From Fen-1258 sp964441505 (GTDB lineage: Bacteria; Bacteroidota; Ignavibacteria; Ignavibacteriales; Melioribacteraceae): a stretch of DNA of 64,000 bases. The translations under genes and the position numbers were made by a program. Positions 15,805 through 23,954 of this stretch are shown in pieces. The notes below the pieces were generated by a model that had not been told where the DNA came from, made no database searches, and worked only from the letters and a program-made list of their open reading frames with translations. Every line of letters begins with the position of its first letter. Position 1 is the first letter of the stretch. The DNA lies in the NCBI GenBank assembly GCA_964441505.1, contig CAYTUV010000005.1, positions 62,001-126,000 on the forward strand. The letters run 5' to 3'.

Positions 15805-18261
15805 TTACTCTGAGTATGGCAAAGTAAAAATAAATTTACTCCCTTTCCCAACTTCGCTTTCAACCCAAATTTTGTGGCCGTGCTTTTCAACAAATTCTTT
15901 ACATAGAATTAATCCTAGTCCTGTTCCCGCTTCATTATCAGTTCCAAAAGTTGTCTGGCTTACATCCAATCTAAACAGATTTGCTTTAACTTTATCGTTC
16001 ATACCTACACCGTTATCAGAAATACAAATCATTACATCATCTGCTCGTTGAACACAGTTAATCTTTATCTTGCCATCCTTGTTCGTAAATTTTATTGCAT
16101 TGGTAACCAGATTTCTTATTATAGTATTGAGCATATCCTCGTCTGCAAAAATAAATGTATTTGGAACGATGTCCGACGTTAACTTAATCTGTTTTCGCTC
16201 CGCTGTCGGGTTAAGTAGTTCAATGTTGTCGGAAACAATTTTATGAAGATCTAATTTGAGCGGATTAAATTCTACGCGGCCTGTTTGAGCACGTGACCAC
16301 AACAATAAATTTTGCAAAAGATTATGTGAAATTTCGGCAGATTTTTTCATCTCTGTTATGTAATAAATTTTTTCTTCATCCGTAAATTCACTAAAATCTG
16401 AAATCAGCAGATCAGAAAATCCTAACAGAGTAATGAATGGGTTTTTAAGATCGTGAGCGATGATAGAGAAAAATTTGTCTTTGGTAGCATTTAACTGTTT
16501 GAGCTCTTCGGTATATTTTTTAATTGCCTCTGAACTTCTTTTCCTTTCGATTACTTGTGCGATCTGCTCAGAAACGAATATAAGAATTTGTTTTTCTTCT
16601 TCGCCATAAGCCTTTTCGTTTTCATAATCCTGTACAACAATAACACCTATTGTTTTGCCGGCTAATTTTAGAGGAACACCGAGCCAAATAGCCGCAGGGG
16701 CACCAATTAATTCAACTTCGCCGGCCTTTCTCAATTCCAAATCCTGTTGAGCATCAATAAGTTCGGCTTCACCTTTTCTCAATATATATTCTGTTAATCC
16801 CTTACCAAGTCTTTTAGACATTTGAGGAGGATCATATTCATCAACAAAATATGGAAATGAAACCATGTCCGTTTTATCATCATAAAGAGCAAGATAAATA
16901 TTTTTAACATTCATCAGCGTAGCAATTTCCTTATGAATACTCTTATACATAGAGTCCATATCGGAAGCGGTATAAGCAATTTCGGATATTTCAAAAAGAG
17001 ACTGCCTGATTTTCTCTGACCGTTTTCTTTGTGTAATATCGCGCATAGTTGCCTGAATAATTTTCCTCCCTCCGATTACAACAGCTTTTAGAGAAATTGA
17101 ACAATCGACAAGGGAACCATCGGGTCGTTTATGTTGCCAAAAAAATTTTTGCGGATTGCCATTTAAAGCAGCCGCTATTTTTTCGATAGAAGATTCGGCA
17201 GAACTCCGGCCGTCCGGCTGAAATTCGGGAGAGAAATCGGCAGGAGGATGCCCCACAACAAATTCCCGCTCGCATTTGAAAATATTTAACACAGTTTGAT
17301 TACAATCGAGTATTAAATCCTCCGAGGTGAGGAACATTCCATAATCGGAAATATCAAAAAGCGAGCGGTAAAGTCTTTCGCTTTCTTTTATCTCTTCCTG
17401 ATGTAATTTGCTTTCTGTAATGTCTCTGGTAATACCGAATGTGCCAATAATATTTCCATTGCTGTCATATAGGGGCATTTTTGAAGTTGTCGCCCACGTT
17501 ATTCTGCCGTCAGGCCAATCTTCTCTTTCCTCTTTATCTATAATAGACTCACCGGTTTTGATAATATTTTGTTCATCCATATATGCCTGAGCTGCATGTG
17601 CGGGACCAAAAGTATCGGCATCAGTTTTTCCAATTATCGCTTCCGGTTTTTCAAATCCATGTTTTAATGAACACGTTCTATTCGCCTTAATAAACCGGCT
17701 GTTCAAATCTTTGAAATAGATTTTATCGGGTACATGTTCTAAAAGTGTATAAAATAAATTTTGCTCGGCCGCTAATTTTGCGGCAATCTCTACCTGCTCT
17801 GTAATATCCTCTACTAATGAAATAATGTTTTTCGATTCTGACTTTTCATCTTCATACAAGAGAACGGTTAGTTTGCCATATTTGATATGACCTTGTTTTG
17901 AAATGTATCTTTTCTCAATCTGATAATGCTTTCTTTTTCCTTTAACAAGATCCTTAAATAGTTTGTCGGAAGTATCAAAATCATGAGGATGTGAAATCTG
18001 CTGTATAGAGAGATTGCATAGTTCTTTCTTTGAATATCCAAGAAATTTGGCAAATGTGGAATTGACAAATTGAAATTTTCCTTCAGGAGTTAGAATAGTA
18101 ATACCGAGACCGGCATTCTCGAATACAGAGAGAAAACTTGTTTTGTTTGTAGAGCCGGGATGTCCGGCAGACAAACCTTCGATTTTTTTTAATAAGGAGG
18201 CGTTCTCTCGAGATAACCGCTTAATCTCTTTTATCAATTCTATTTTGGTTTTTTCTTTCAT
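15805..18261 (-). CDS. Soluble PAS-PAS-PAS-GAF histidine kinase
   Basis: This 818-residue protein has no membrane helices. A short N-terminal coiled coil (residues 1-35) leads into three PAS domains (about 45-165, 165-290, 290-415). A GAF domain follows (about 420-570, with VELIGAPAAIWLGVPL). HisKA has its phospho-acceptor at His603 (SIIAHDLKNPF), and HATPase_c shows TNAIKF, SDNGVGM and GTGLGL. It is probably a cytoplasmic sensor of a redox or small-molecule signal, but no cofactor motif is evident. No receiver gene is directly adjacent, so it may be an orphan kinase working with one of the nearby single-domain receivers. Confidence 0.93.
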   Translation of the reverse strand: MKEKTKIELIKEIKRLSRENASLLKKIEGLSAGHPGSTNKTSFLSVFENAGLGITILTPEGKFQFVNSTFAKFLGYSKKELCNLSIQQISHPHDFDTSDKLFKDLVKGKRKHYQIEKRYISKQGHIKYGKLTVLLYEDEKSESKNIISLVEDITEQVEIAAKLAAEQNLFYTLLEHVPDKIYFKDLNSRFIKANRTCSLKHGFEKPEAIIGKTDADTFGPAHAAQAYMDEQNIIKTGESIIDKEEREDWPDGRITWATTSKMPLYDSNGNIIGTFGITRDITESKLHQEEIKESERLYRSLFDISDYGMFLTSEDLILDCNQTVLNIFKCEREFVVGHPPADFSPEFQPDGRSSAESSIEKIAAALNGNPQKFFWQHKRPDGSLVDCSISLKAVVIGGRKIIQATMRDITQRKRSEKIRQSLFEISEIAYTASDMDSMYKSIHKEIATLMNVKNIYLALYDDKTDMVSFPYFVDEYDPPQMSKRLGKGLTEYILRKGEAELIDAQQDLELRKAGEVELIGAPAAIWLGVPLKLAGKTIGVIVVQDYENEKAYGEEEKQILIFVSEQIAQVIERKRSSEAIKKYTEELKQLNATKDKFFSIIAHDLKNPFITLLGFSDLLISDFSEFTDEEKIYYITEMKKSAEISHNLLQNLLLWSRAQTGRVEFNPLKLDLHKIVSDNIELLNPTAERKQIKLTSDIVPNTFIFADEDMLNTIIRNLVTNAIKFTNKDGKIKINCVQRADDVMICISDNGVGMNDKVKANLFRLDVSQTTFGTDNEAGTGLGLILCKEFVEKHGHKIWVESEVGKGSKFIFTLPYSE

Positions 18262-18440
18262 TCCATTATTGGAGAATAAACTCCGCTTCTCTGAATCATT
18301 GCGAAGTTAATATAAAAAAATATCTACTAAGTTCTCAACAAATTAGTAATAAATGCTAACTCCAATTGTATTTTTCATAAAACAATCCCCTATTTGAAAC
18401 TCGGAAGCAACTCTTGCATTGAATTGAAAAAAGTATATAA

Positions 18441-18537
18441 GGGTACTTCTAAAAACTATCTTTTGTAAATATTTAACGCAGAGAACGCAAAGAAAAAGCA
18501 AAGTTCGCAAAGGATATTGAGGTTTTTAGAACTACCC
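18441..18537. repeat. Short terminal-inverted-repeat element, copy 2 (97 bp)
   Basis: It is the reverse complement of 1305-1390 with an 11-bp insertion (AAAAAGCAAAG-like) in the middle. Its ends are GGGTACTTCTAAAAAC and GTTTTTAGAACTACCC. ATAA flanks it on both sides, consistent with a short target duplication. Confidence 0.78.
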
Positions 18538-18569
18538 ATAATTAAAAGAACCCCCTTAAAAATATATTT

Positions 18570-18707
18570 TGTCACTTCGACTCCCGTAAATTGCGGGATA
18601 AACTCTGGGAGAAGTCTTTGAATTTAGAAGGATTTCTCAGTCGCGGAGTTTATCCTGAAAAATTGAAGGGCTCCATCTTCCGAAGGAATGCCTTTGGCAG
18701 AAACGAC
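18570..18707. repeat. TGTCAyTTCGA intergenic repeat, copy 1 (138 bp)
   Basis: It lies in inverse orientation to copies at 21954-22070 and 48091-48207, and carries about 20 extra bases (around GGAATGCCTTTGGCAG). Its left end TGTCACTTCGA matches the 11-bp terminal inverted repeat of the family. It includes an internal GC-rich palindrome near 18590. Homology continues a little beyond both ends. Confidence 0.8.
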
Positions 18708-18960
18708 ATTTCAGAATTTTTCAGGTCTCTAAAACTAAATTTAATAGACACATCAAGAGAGATTTTCAGGAAAGCGGTTCAATCCTAAAAATAGATGTAC
18801 CCGCAGTATTTCAGTATCTGCTCAATTAATTATCGAAGAAATGCGAATAAATGTTAACGGAATTATATTTGGAGCGATAATCCAACAGCATTGATCCCTC
18901 AATTTCCATCATCTGGAACTCGGGACCAAGAATTATATATTCAAGGAGAGTGAACTTCTC

Positions 18961-19887
18961 TCAATTTAGTTGCGCTGACTCATAATCGTGTGTATTCTGA
19001 ATATTGAACACTATTTTTCCCTCTGCATCGGTTGAGTATGCTTTTGAAAATCTTGCGCCCCAGACAATTTCATCATAACGATATGAAAAACGTGAATGAA
19101 CCACCTGACTGAATGTGTCATCAAATCCCTTCACTAGAATTAAAAATTCTGCGTGCATATCCTCAAGTTCTTTTGTTGATTTACCATAGAGCGGACTCTC
19201 TTCATCAATCGGATGAACGACTGTCCAGTTAAGAGGAAAGAAGTAAACAGAAGAGCGTTCCAATTTAAGCTCGGGATACCGCCGCGGCTGCTCTTTCACA
19301 CTGAAATCTATGTAAGAAAAAAGAACTTTTGCTTCGATCTCCATTAAGTTTGTGCTGCGTTGGTTGGCTATACGGAACATTAAAGCGTTTTTGTTCTGAT
19401 AAGGTGCAACAATAATATTTTTGCTGTAAAGAATTCTTGCCGATGGTCTCGAAAATCGGCCGTAAAGAAGACCGGTTATGATTGCAAACGCGAGAAGTCC
19501 GGTCATTGCTTCAATTCCTGCAACAGTATTCGTAAGAATTCCCCGCGGAACAATTCCGCCATATCCCACAGTTGTAAGAGTTTGTGCGCTGAAAAAGATG
19601 CAGTCGAAAAATGATTCACGACCGGAGCCATCATGAGAGCCAACTAGCGCATCCGATCCAATTAAATAATAAATGCACGCGAAGAATAAATTGGCCAAAG
19701 CATATCCCGAAAATGCCAATCCGAAAAATCTTGGCCATGACATGTTAATAAGTTTTTGATAAAGATCTTTATGATGAAATGCCGCGCCGGTTCGCACTAT
19801 GTTAAAAGAGCCATCTGGATTTATTGAGCGGGAGGCTTTGCTTAAATATTTCTCTCCGAGACCGGGATCTATAGATTTTTGATTCAT
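18961..19887 (-). CDS. Inward-rectifier (KirBac-type) potassium channel
   Basis: The 308-residue channel has two membrane helices (about 52-78 and 118-145) around a pore loop with the selectivity filter TTVGYGG (residues 105-111). The C-terminal half is the cytoplasmic immunoglobulin-like gating domain, with the family motif WTVVHPIDEESPLYG. The filter ends GYGG where many K+ channels have GYGD, so the outer acidic residue is missing. An N-terminal slide helix is plausible at about residues 42-52. The truncated decarboxylase gene lies 8 bp upstream on the same strand, so the two are likely co-transcribed. K+ selectivity is expected from TVGYG. Confidence 0.93.
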   Translation of the reverse strand: MNQKSIDPGLGEKYLSKASRSINPDGSFNIVRTGAAFHHKDLYQKLINMSWPRFFGLAFSGYALANLFFACIYYLIGSDALVGSHDGSGRESFFDCIFFSAQTLTTVGYGGIVPRGILTNTVAGIEAMTGLLAFAIITGLLYGRFSRPSARILYSKNIIVAPYQNKNALMFRIANQRSTNLMEIEAKVLFSYIDFSVKEQPRRYPELKLERSSVYFFPLNWTVVHPIDEESPLYGKSTKELEDMHAEFLILVKGFDDTFSQVVHSRFSYRYDEIVWGARFSKAYSTDAEGKIVFNIQNTHDYESAQLN

Positions 19888-19895
19888 AATGGTTT

Positions 19896-20948
19896 CTACT
19901 TAGTTAAGTTCTTGTGTTGAATTTTTATTTCGTCAAGCAGTTCGGTAAAATCTCTCTCGTTTGTAAACGGATTCATGATCGTCACTCTCAGATAAACTTT
20001 TCCTTTCGCTATTGTCTGACCGATGTAGAATTTTCCGTTTTCGAGAAGTTTTCTCCTAATCCAGGTGTTGAGTAAATCAAGCTTATCGTTCGCCGCACCA
20101 TCTGCTATATATCTGAAACAAACAATATTACTTTGCGGTTCAGTTAGCAGTTCAAAATCAGAATTATCTTTTATAAGATACGCAAATTGTTTTGCAGCAT
20201 CGTATCTGGATTCAATATAATCTCTAAAAAGTTCTTCTCCGTAAATTTTTAATTGAATAAAAATTTTCAAACTCATCATCTTCTTGGTGCACTCAATTGT
20301 CCGCTTGCCAACATTGAACCAGTCTTTGTCCGAGTCTTTATCCCACAGATAAGCGGCTTTCTGTGCAAAGGATGCATATGAGTCGTTATTATTTTTAAAA
20401 CTTACACCGGTAGTTAAACCGGGCGATAGAAGCATTTTGTGAAAATCGATCACAACAGAATCCGCTTTTTCTACACCGGCAATCAGATGCTTGTATTTTT
20501 CGCTTAGTATTACACCTCCGCCATGTGCTGCATCGATGTGGAACCATATATTTCTTGCCGAACAAAAATCTGCAACTTCATTAATCCTATCATAAGTGCC
20601 GGTTGAAGTAGTGCAGGCGCTGGCAACTACTGCAATTATCTTTTTGTTTTCTTTTGTGAACTTCTCATAAAGAAGGTCAAGTTCTGTCATATCCATCTGA
20701 AAATTTTTATCTGCCGGTACTTTAACAACACCGTTGCCCAATCCTAAAATTTTTCCGGCTCTGGAGATGCTGTAATGTGCTTCTTCGGAAACCAGAATAA
20801 CAAAATCATCACCATTTTTAATTCCTTCCTCCCGGACATCATAGTCAATCATTTTTTGCCGGGAAGCCAACAGTGCTGTTAAAATAATTGAATCCATATT
20901 CTTTCCGAAAATTGTGTGAATAATTTTGTGTTTATGTAATTTCCGCAT
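19896..20948 (-). CDS. Group II PLP-dependent decarboxylase, N-terminally truncated
   Basis: The protein has 350 residues, whereas members of the glutamate/tyrosine decarboxylase group (PF00282) usually have 450-500. Present are the PLP-stacking His in EEAHYS (about residue 58), Asp139 in HIDAAHGGG and the probable Schiff-base Lys171 in DFHKMLLSPG. Missing are roughly the first 110-120 residues, including the phosphate-binding TSGGSEAN loop; homology begins abruptly at ILTALLASR (residue 22). The 54 bp upstream holds no continuation. It may be a remnant still transcribed with the channel gene, or a shortened protein of unknown activity. Confidence 0.78.
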   Translation of the reverse strand: MRKLHKHKIIHTIFGKNMDSIILTALLASRQKMIDYDVREEGIKNGDDFVILVSEEAHYSISRAGKILGLGNGVVKVPADKNFQMDMTELDLLYEKFTKENKKIIAVVASACTTSTGTYDRINEVADFCSARNIWFHIDAAHGGGVILSEKYKHLIAGVEKADSVVIDFHKMLLSPGLTTGVSFKNNNDSYASFAQKAAYLWDKDSDKDWFNVGKRTIECTKKMMSLKIFIQLKIYGEELFRDYIESRYDAAKQFAYLIKDNSDFELLTEPQSNIVCFRYIADGAANDKLDLLNTWIRRKLLENGKFYIGQTIAKGKVYLRVTIMNPFTNERDFTELLDEIKIQHKNLTK

Positions 20949-21002
20949 GGCAAATTACAAATCTTTGTTTTACTGTTTTACAGATTAATTGAGGTAAGCA
21001 TT

Positions 21003-21911
21003 ATGAAGAAAGCTGTTTTTAATATTTTGTTTGCACTTATAGCAATAACATTATTGCAATGCGGTTCGAATCTCAGAGAGAAGGGAAGTCCAAAGTATAT
21101 CGCGGAAATAAAAGAGTGGCACAGTAAACGAATCGCTAATCTGAAGAAGGAAAATGGCTGGTTAAATCTGGCCGGACTCTATTGGCTGAAACAGGGGGAT
21201 AATAAATTCGGTGCTGATAAAAGTAACGATCTAGTTTTTCCCGAAGAGAAAGCCCCTGCTTTTATCGGTTCATTAATACTGAAAGATTCCGTGGTAACAC
21301 TAAAAACGAACAGTGGTGTGGAAGTAAAAAGTAACAACGCAATTGTTTCTATGCTTGAATTGAAAAACGATACCCAGGGAGAAACGGTTCTAGAACTTGG
21401 TTCACTTCGATGGTTCATAATTAAACGAGGCGATAAATACGGAGTGCGCCTGCGTGATCTTGAAAGTCCCTTATTAAAATCATTCAGCGGAGTTGAAACA
21501 TTTCCAGTTAACTCAGATTGGAAGATTGAAGCAAAACTGACAAAGTACAATCCGCCCAAAAAAATTGAAGTGCCTAATGTGCTTGGTATGACAGATACTT
21601 CGGTAGTTAATGCTGGCCTTATATTCGAAAGGGGAGGAGTTACTTACAAACTCGATCCATTAGATGCAGGTAAACAATACTTTATAATTTTTGCAGATGA
21701 GACGAGCGGAGAAGAAACTTACGGCGCCGGTAGATTTTTATATATTGATAAAGCGGACTCGACCGGAAAAATTTATATTGATTTCAACAAGGCATATAAC
21801 CCACCGTGCGCTTTTACTAAATACGCAACATGCCCATTGCCTCCCAAAGAAAATAATCTCAAAGTAAAAATTACTGCGGGAGAAAAAGCATTTCATGGAG
21901 ACGGGTATTAA
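21003..21911 (+). CDS. DUF1684 lipoprotein
   Basis: The 302-residue protein has a lipoprotein signal (LFALIAITLLQC, Cys20). The DUF1684 hallmarks follow: WHSKRIANLKKENGWLNLAGLYWL near the start and DFNKAYNPPCAFTKY with CPLPPKENNL near the end. The family has no firmly established function; it occurs widely as exported or cytosolic proteins of about 200-300 residues. GAGG precedes the ATG at a good distance. It is divergent from the truncated decarboxylase, and a TGTCA-type repeat follows it. Confidence 0.85.
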   Translation: MKKAVFNILFALIAITLLQCGSNLREKGSPKYIAEIKEWHSKRIANLKKENGWLNLAGLYWLKQGDNKFGADKSNDLVFPEEKAPAFIGSLILKDSVVTLKTNSGVEVKSNNAIVSMLELKNDTQGETVLELGSLRWFIIKRGDKYGVRLRDLESPLLKSFSGVETFPVNSDWKIEAKLTKYNPPKKIEVPNVLGMTDTSVVNAGLIFERGGVTYKLDPLDAGKQYFIIFADETSGEETYGAGRFLYIDKADSTGKIYIDFNKAYNPPCAFTKYATCPLPPKENNLKVKITAGEKAFHGDGY

Positions 21912-21953
21912 TTCTAACCTTTTAAGAAGACGTCTAAAAAGAAAGTCGGAAAA

Positions 21954-22070
21954 TGTCATTTCGAAGGAGCCCTTCAATTTTTCAGGATAAACTCCGCGAC
22001 TGAGAAATCCTTCTAAATTCAAAGACTTCTCCCGGAGTTCATCCCGCAATTTGCGGGAGTCGAAATGGCA
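21954..22070. repeat. TGTCAyTTCGA intergenic repeat, copy 2 (117 bp)
   Basis: It runs from TGTCATTTCGA to TCGAAATGGCA and contains the palindrome CCCGCAATTTGCGGG. It is nearly identical to 48091-48207. The open frames crossing it are translated repeat and not genes. Confidence 0.85.
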
Positions 22071-22105
22071 AAATTATTTTTTAGTCACCCTCAAAAACAC
22101 TGAAA

Positions 22106-23941
22106 TCAATTAACAACTTTAAATATCTCGCTGCGTACCCCTTCAATTTTCAGCTTCATCTTGTAATCAAGTTTGATCTCATCATTAGTTCTTAGGTTGA
22201 TCAATTTGGATTTCTCAGTAACAAAATTTTTCATCATCGTAAAATCTGCAAAACTCGTTGCTTTGTTATTGTTCACAACAATCATCATTCTCTCTTTTCC
22301 CAGAGTTCTGAAATATGTATAGATATCCTTCACCGGAGGAAAGTGGATCAACTTGCCCGTAGACAGTGCCGGGTAATTCTTTCTAAGCTGTATTAAATCA
22401 TGTATGAAATTGAAAATATCGTTTTCCTCTTTTGTCCTTCCTTCCTTCAAGAATGCGTTGCGTGTATCATTTGGAAATCCGCCGGGGAACGGAGCTCGTA
22501 ATTTCCCGTGGTCGTCGGTTCCAACCATTCCGATCTCGGAGCCGTAAAAAATTTGAGGAATGCCTCTGGTGGTCAGCAAAATTGTGTAAAGAATTTTTGC
22601 TTTATCGATATTACCTTTAGCAAAATACATAACACGCGGAAGGTCATGATTATCCGCAAAGGTTACAAGATTATTGGGATTTTTATATAAGTAATCTTCG
22701 GCAAGAATTTCAAAAACATTGTACAGATTATTATCTTCGCTCAAGTATTTTATAAGTACATCACGCAAGCCGAAATCTGTTATGGCGGGTAAATTGGAAT
22801 TAAAGCTCCGCGGCAGAAAAGTGTCCTTCTGATAACCGGCTAAGAATGCGGGTGTTCCACTCCATACTTCGCCAACAATATTTGTAGTTGGATATTCTTC
22901 CATGATGGTCTTAGACCACCGCGCCATAAATTTTTGATTATTGTATGGATAAGTATCTTCCCGGATAGCGTCAAGGCCGGCAAATTCCATCCACCAGATT
23001 GTATTTTGAATTATGTAATTGGCAACAAAGGGATTTGCCTGATTTATATCGGGCATGGAATTGACGAACCATCCCTGCTCAACATGCTTGATTGTTGAGC
23101 TGTCGGAGTATAGATCGGTAAAAATCATTTTGTGATGATTCGCTTCGAGATGATTTTCTCTTGTGCCGTTTGTCCAATCCGGTGTCGGTGGATTTTTCAT
23201 CCAAATGTGGTCGTCGCTGAAATGGTTTGAGACATGGTCAAGAACGATCTTGAGATTACGCTTGTGTGCTTCGTCTACAAATTTTTTGTAGAGTTCATTT
23301 GTTCCAAGCCGCGGATCTATTTTATAGAAATCAGTTGTTGCGTAACCATGATAGGAACGGAAAGTGTTGTTCTCTGTTAAAGGTGTGGGCCAGATTGCTG
23401 TAACGCCCAGATCTTTTAGATAATCAAGTTTGTTGATCATACCCTGAATATCACCGCCTGCACGATTTTGATCCGGAATTTTATTCATATAATCAGAGTA
23501 TCCGGGAATTGAATCGTTTGACGGATCACCGTTTACAAATCGATCCGGCATAACCAGATATATAATGTCCTTACCTGAAAATCCCTGAAAGTACTTTGAA
23601 CTATCGTCTCGTTTCAGAATCGGAAACTTCACAACTGCCTTTTCTTTCCCGCGGGTAATAGTGAGTTCGTAGAGATCCGGTTTAATATTCTGCGGAATTT
23701 CAATATCAATGAATGCATACGAAGGATTGGAAATTTTATTAACTCTTTTAACTTTTATCCGGGCATCACTGAAACCTGCCGAAATATCTTTGAGATTTTC
23801 ACCATACACCATCAGTTGAATATTGTTGGTTTTCATGCCTGACCACCAGTTTGGCGGCTCTATTTTATTCACAGAAATTTTCTGGGCGTAACAAAAAATT
23901 GAAAAAACCAAAACCAGTGGAATTGAAAGAAGTTGCTTCAT
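22106..23941 (-). CDS. Secreted alpha-amylase (GH13, cyclomaltodextrinase/neopullulanase-like)
   Basis: The 611-residue enzyme has a signal peptide (cleavage about residue 19, CYA-Q). An N-terminal beta-sandwich like that of cyclomaltodextrinases covers about residues 20-110. The GH13 barrel carries the catalytic nucleophile Asp329 (AIREDTYPY), acid/base Glu358 (IVGEVWSG) and Asp433 (FADNHDLPR); DHVSNH is conserved region I. A C-terminal beta-domain ends the protein. It should hydrolyse alpha-1,4-glucans or cyclodextrins in the periplasm. The gene stands 13 bp downstream of the DUF5686 gene on the same strand; no SusC/SusD pair is present. Confidence 0.93.
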   Translation of the reverse strand: MKQLLSIPLVLVFSIFCYAQKISVNKIEPPNWWSGMKTNNIQLMVYGENLKDISAGFSDARIKVKRVNKISNPSYAFIDIEIPQNIKPDLYELTITRGKEKAVVKFPILKRDDSSKYFQGFSGKDIIYLVMPDRFVNGDPSNDSIPGYSDYMNKIPDQNRAGGDIQGMINKLDYLKDLGVTAIWPTPLTENNTFRSYHGYATTDFYKIDPRLGTNELYKKFVDEAHKRNLKIVLDHVSNHFSDDHIWMKNPPTPDWTNGTRENHLEANHHKMIFTDLYSDSSTIKHVEQGWFVNSMPDINQANPFVANYIIQNTIWWMEFAGLDAIREDTYPYNNQKFMARWSKTIMEEYPTTNIVGEVWSGTPAFLAGYQKDTFLPRSFNSNLPAITDFGLRDVLIKYLSEDNNLYNVFEILAEDYLYKNPNNLVTFADNHDLPRVMYFAKGNIDKAKILYTILLTTRGIPQIFYGSEIGMVGTDDHGKLRAPFPGGFPNDTRNAFLKEGRTKEENDIFNFIHDLIQLRKNYPALSTGKLIHFPPVKDIYTYFRTLGKERMMIVVNNNKATSFADFTMMKNFVTEKSKLINLRTNDEIKLDYKMKLKIEGVRSEIFKVVN

Positions 23942-23954
23942 TGTTCAGATCCTT

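Larger units (their letters stand above)
18262..18960. other. Gene-free 700-bp stretch carrying two repeat elements
   Basis: No convincing gene is present. It holds the terminal-inverted-repeat elements at 18441-18537 and 18570-18707. An open frame at 18591-18788 is only translated repeat. The first 180 bp is the AT-rich upstream region of the third kinase and probably contains its promoter. The last 220 bp is AT-rich and featureless. Confidence 0.7.

Noticed and set aside
18591..18788. Open frame of 65 codons on the plus strand
   Set aside because: It is translated repeat B; the same peptide appears in the copy at 21954-22070.
21060..21080. GGTTCGAATC resembling a tRNA T-arm
   Set aside because: It lies within the lipoprotein reading frame (lipobox Cys region), with no acceptor or anticodon stems around it.
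21738..22049. Open frame of 103 codons on the minus strand
   Set aside because: Its first part is repeat B, and the rest runs antisense through the DUF1684 gene.
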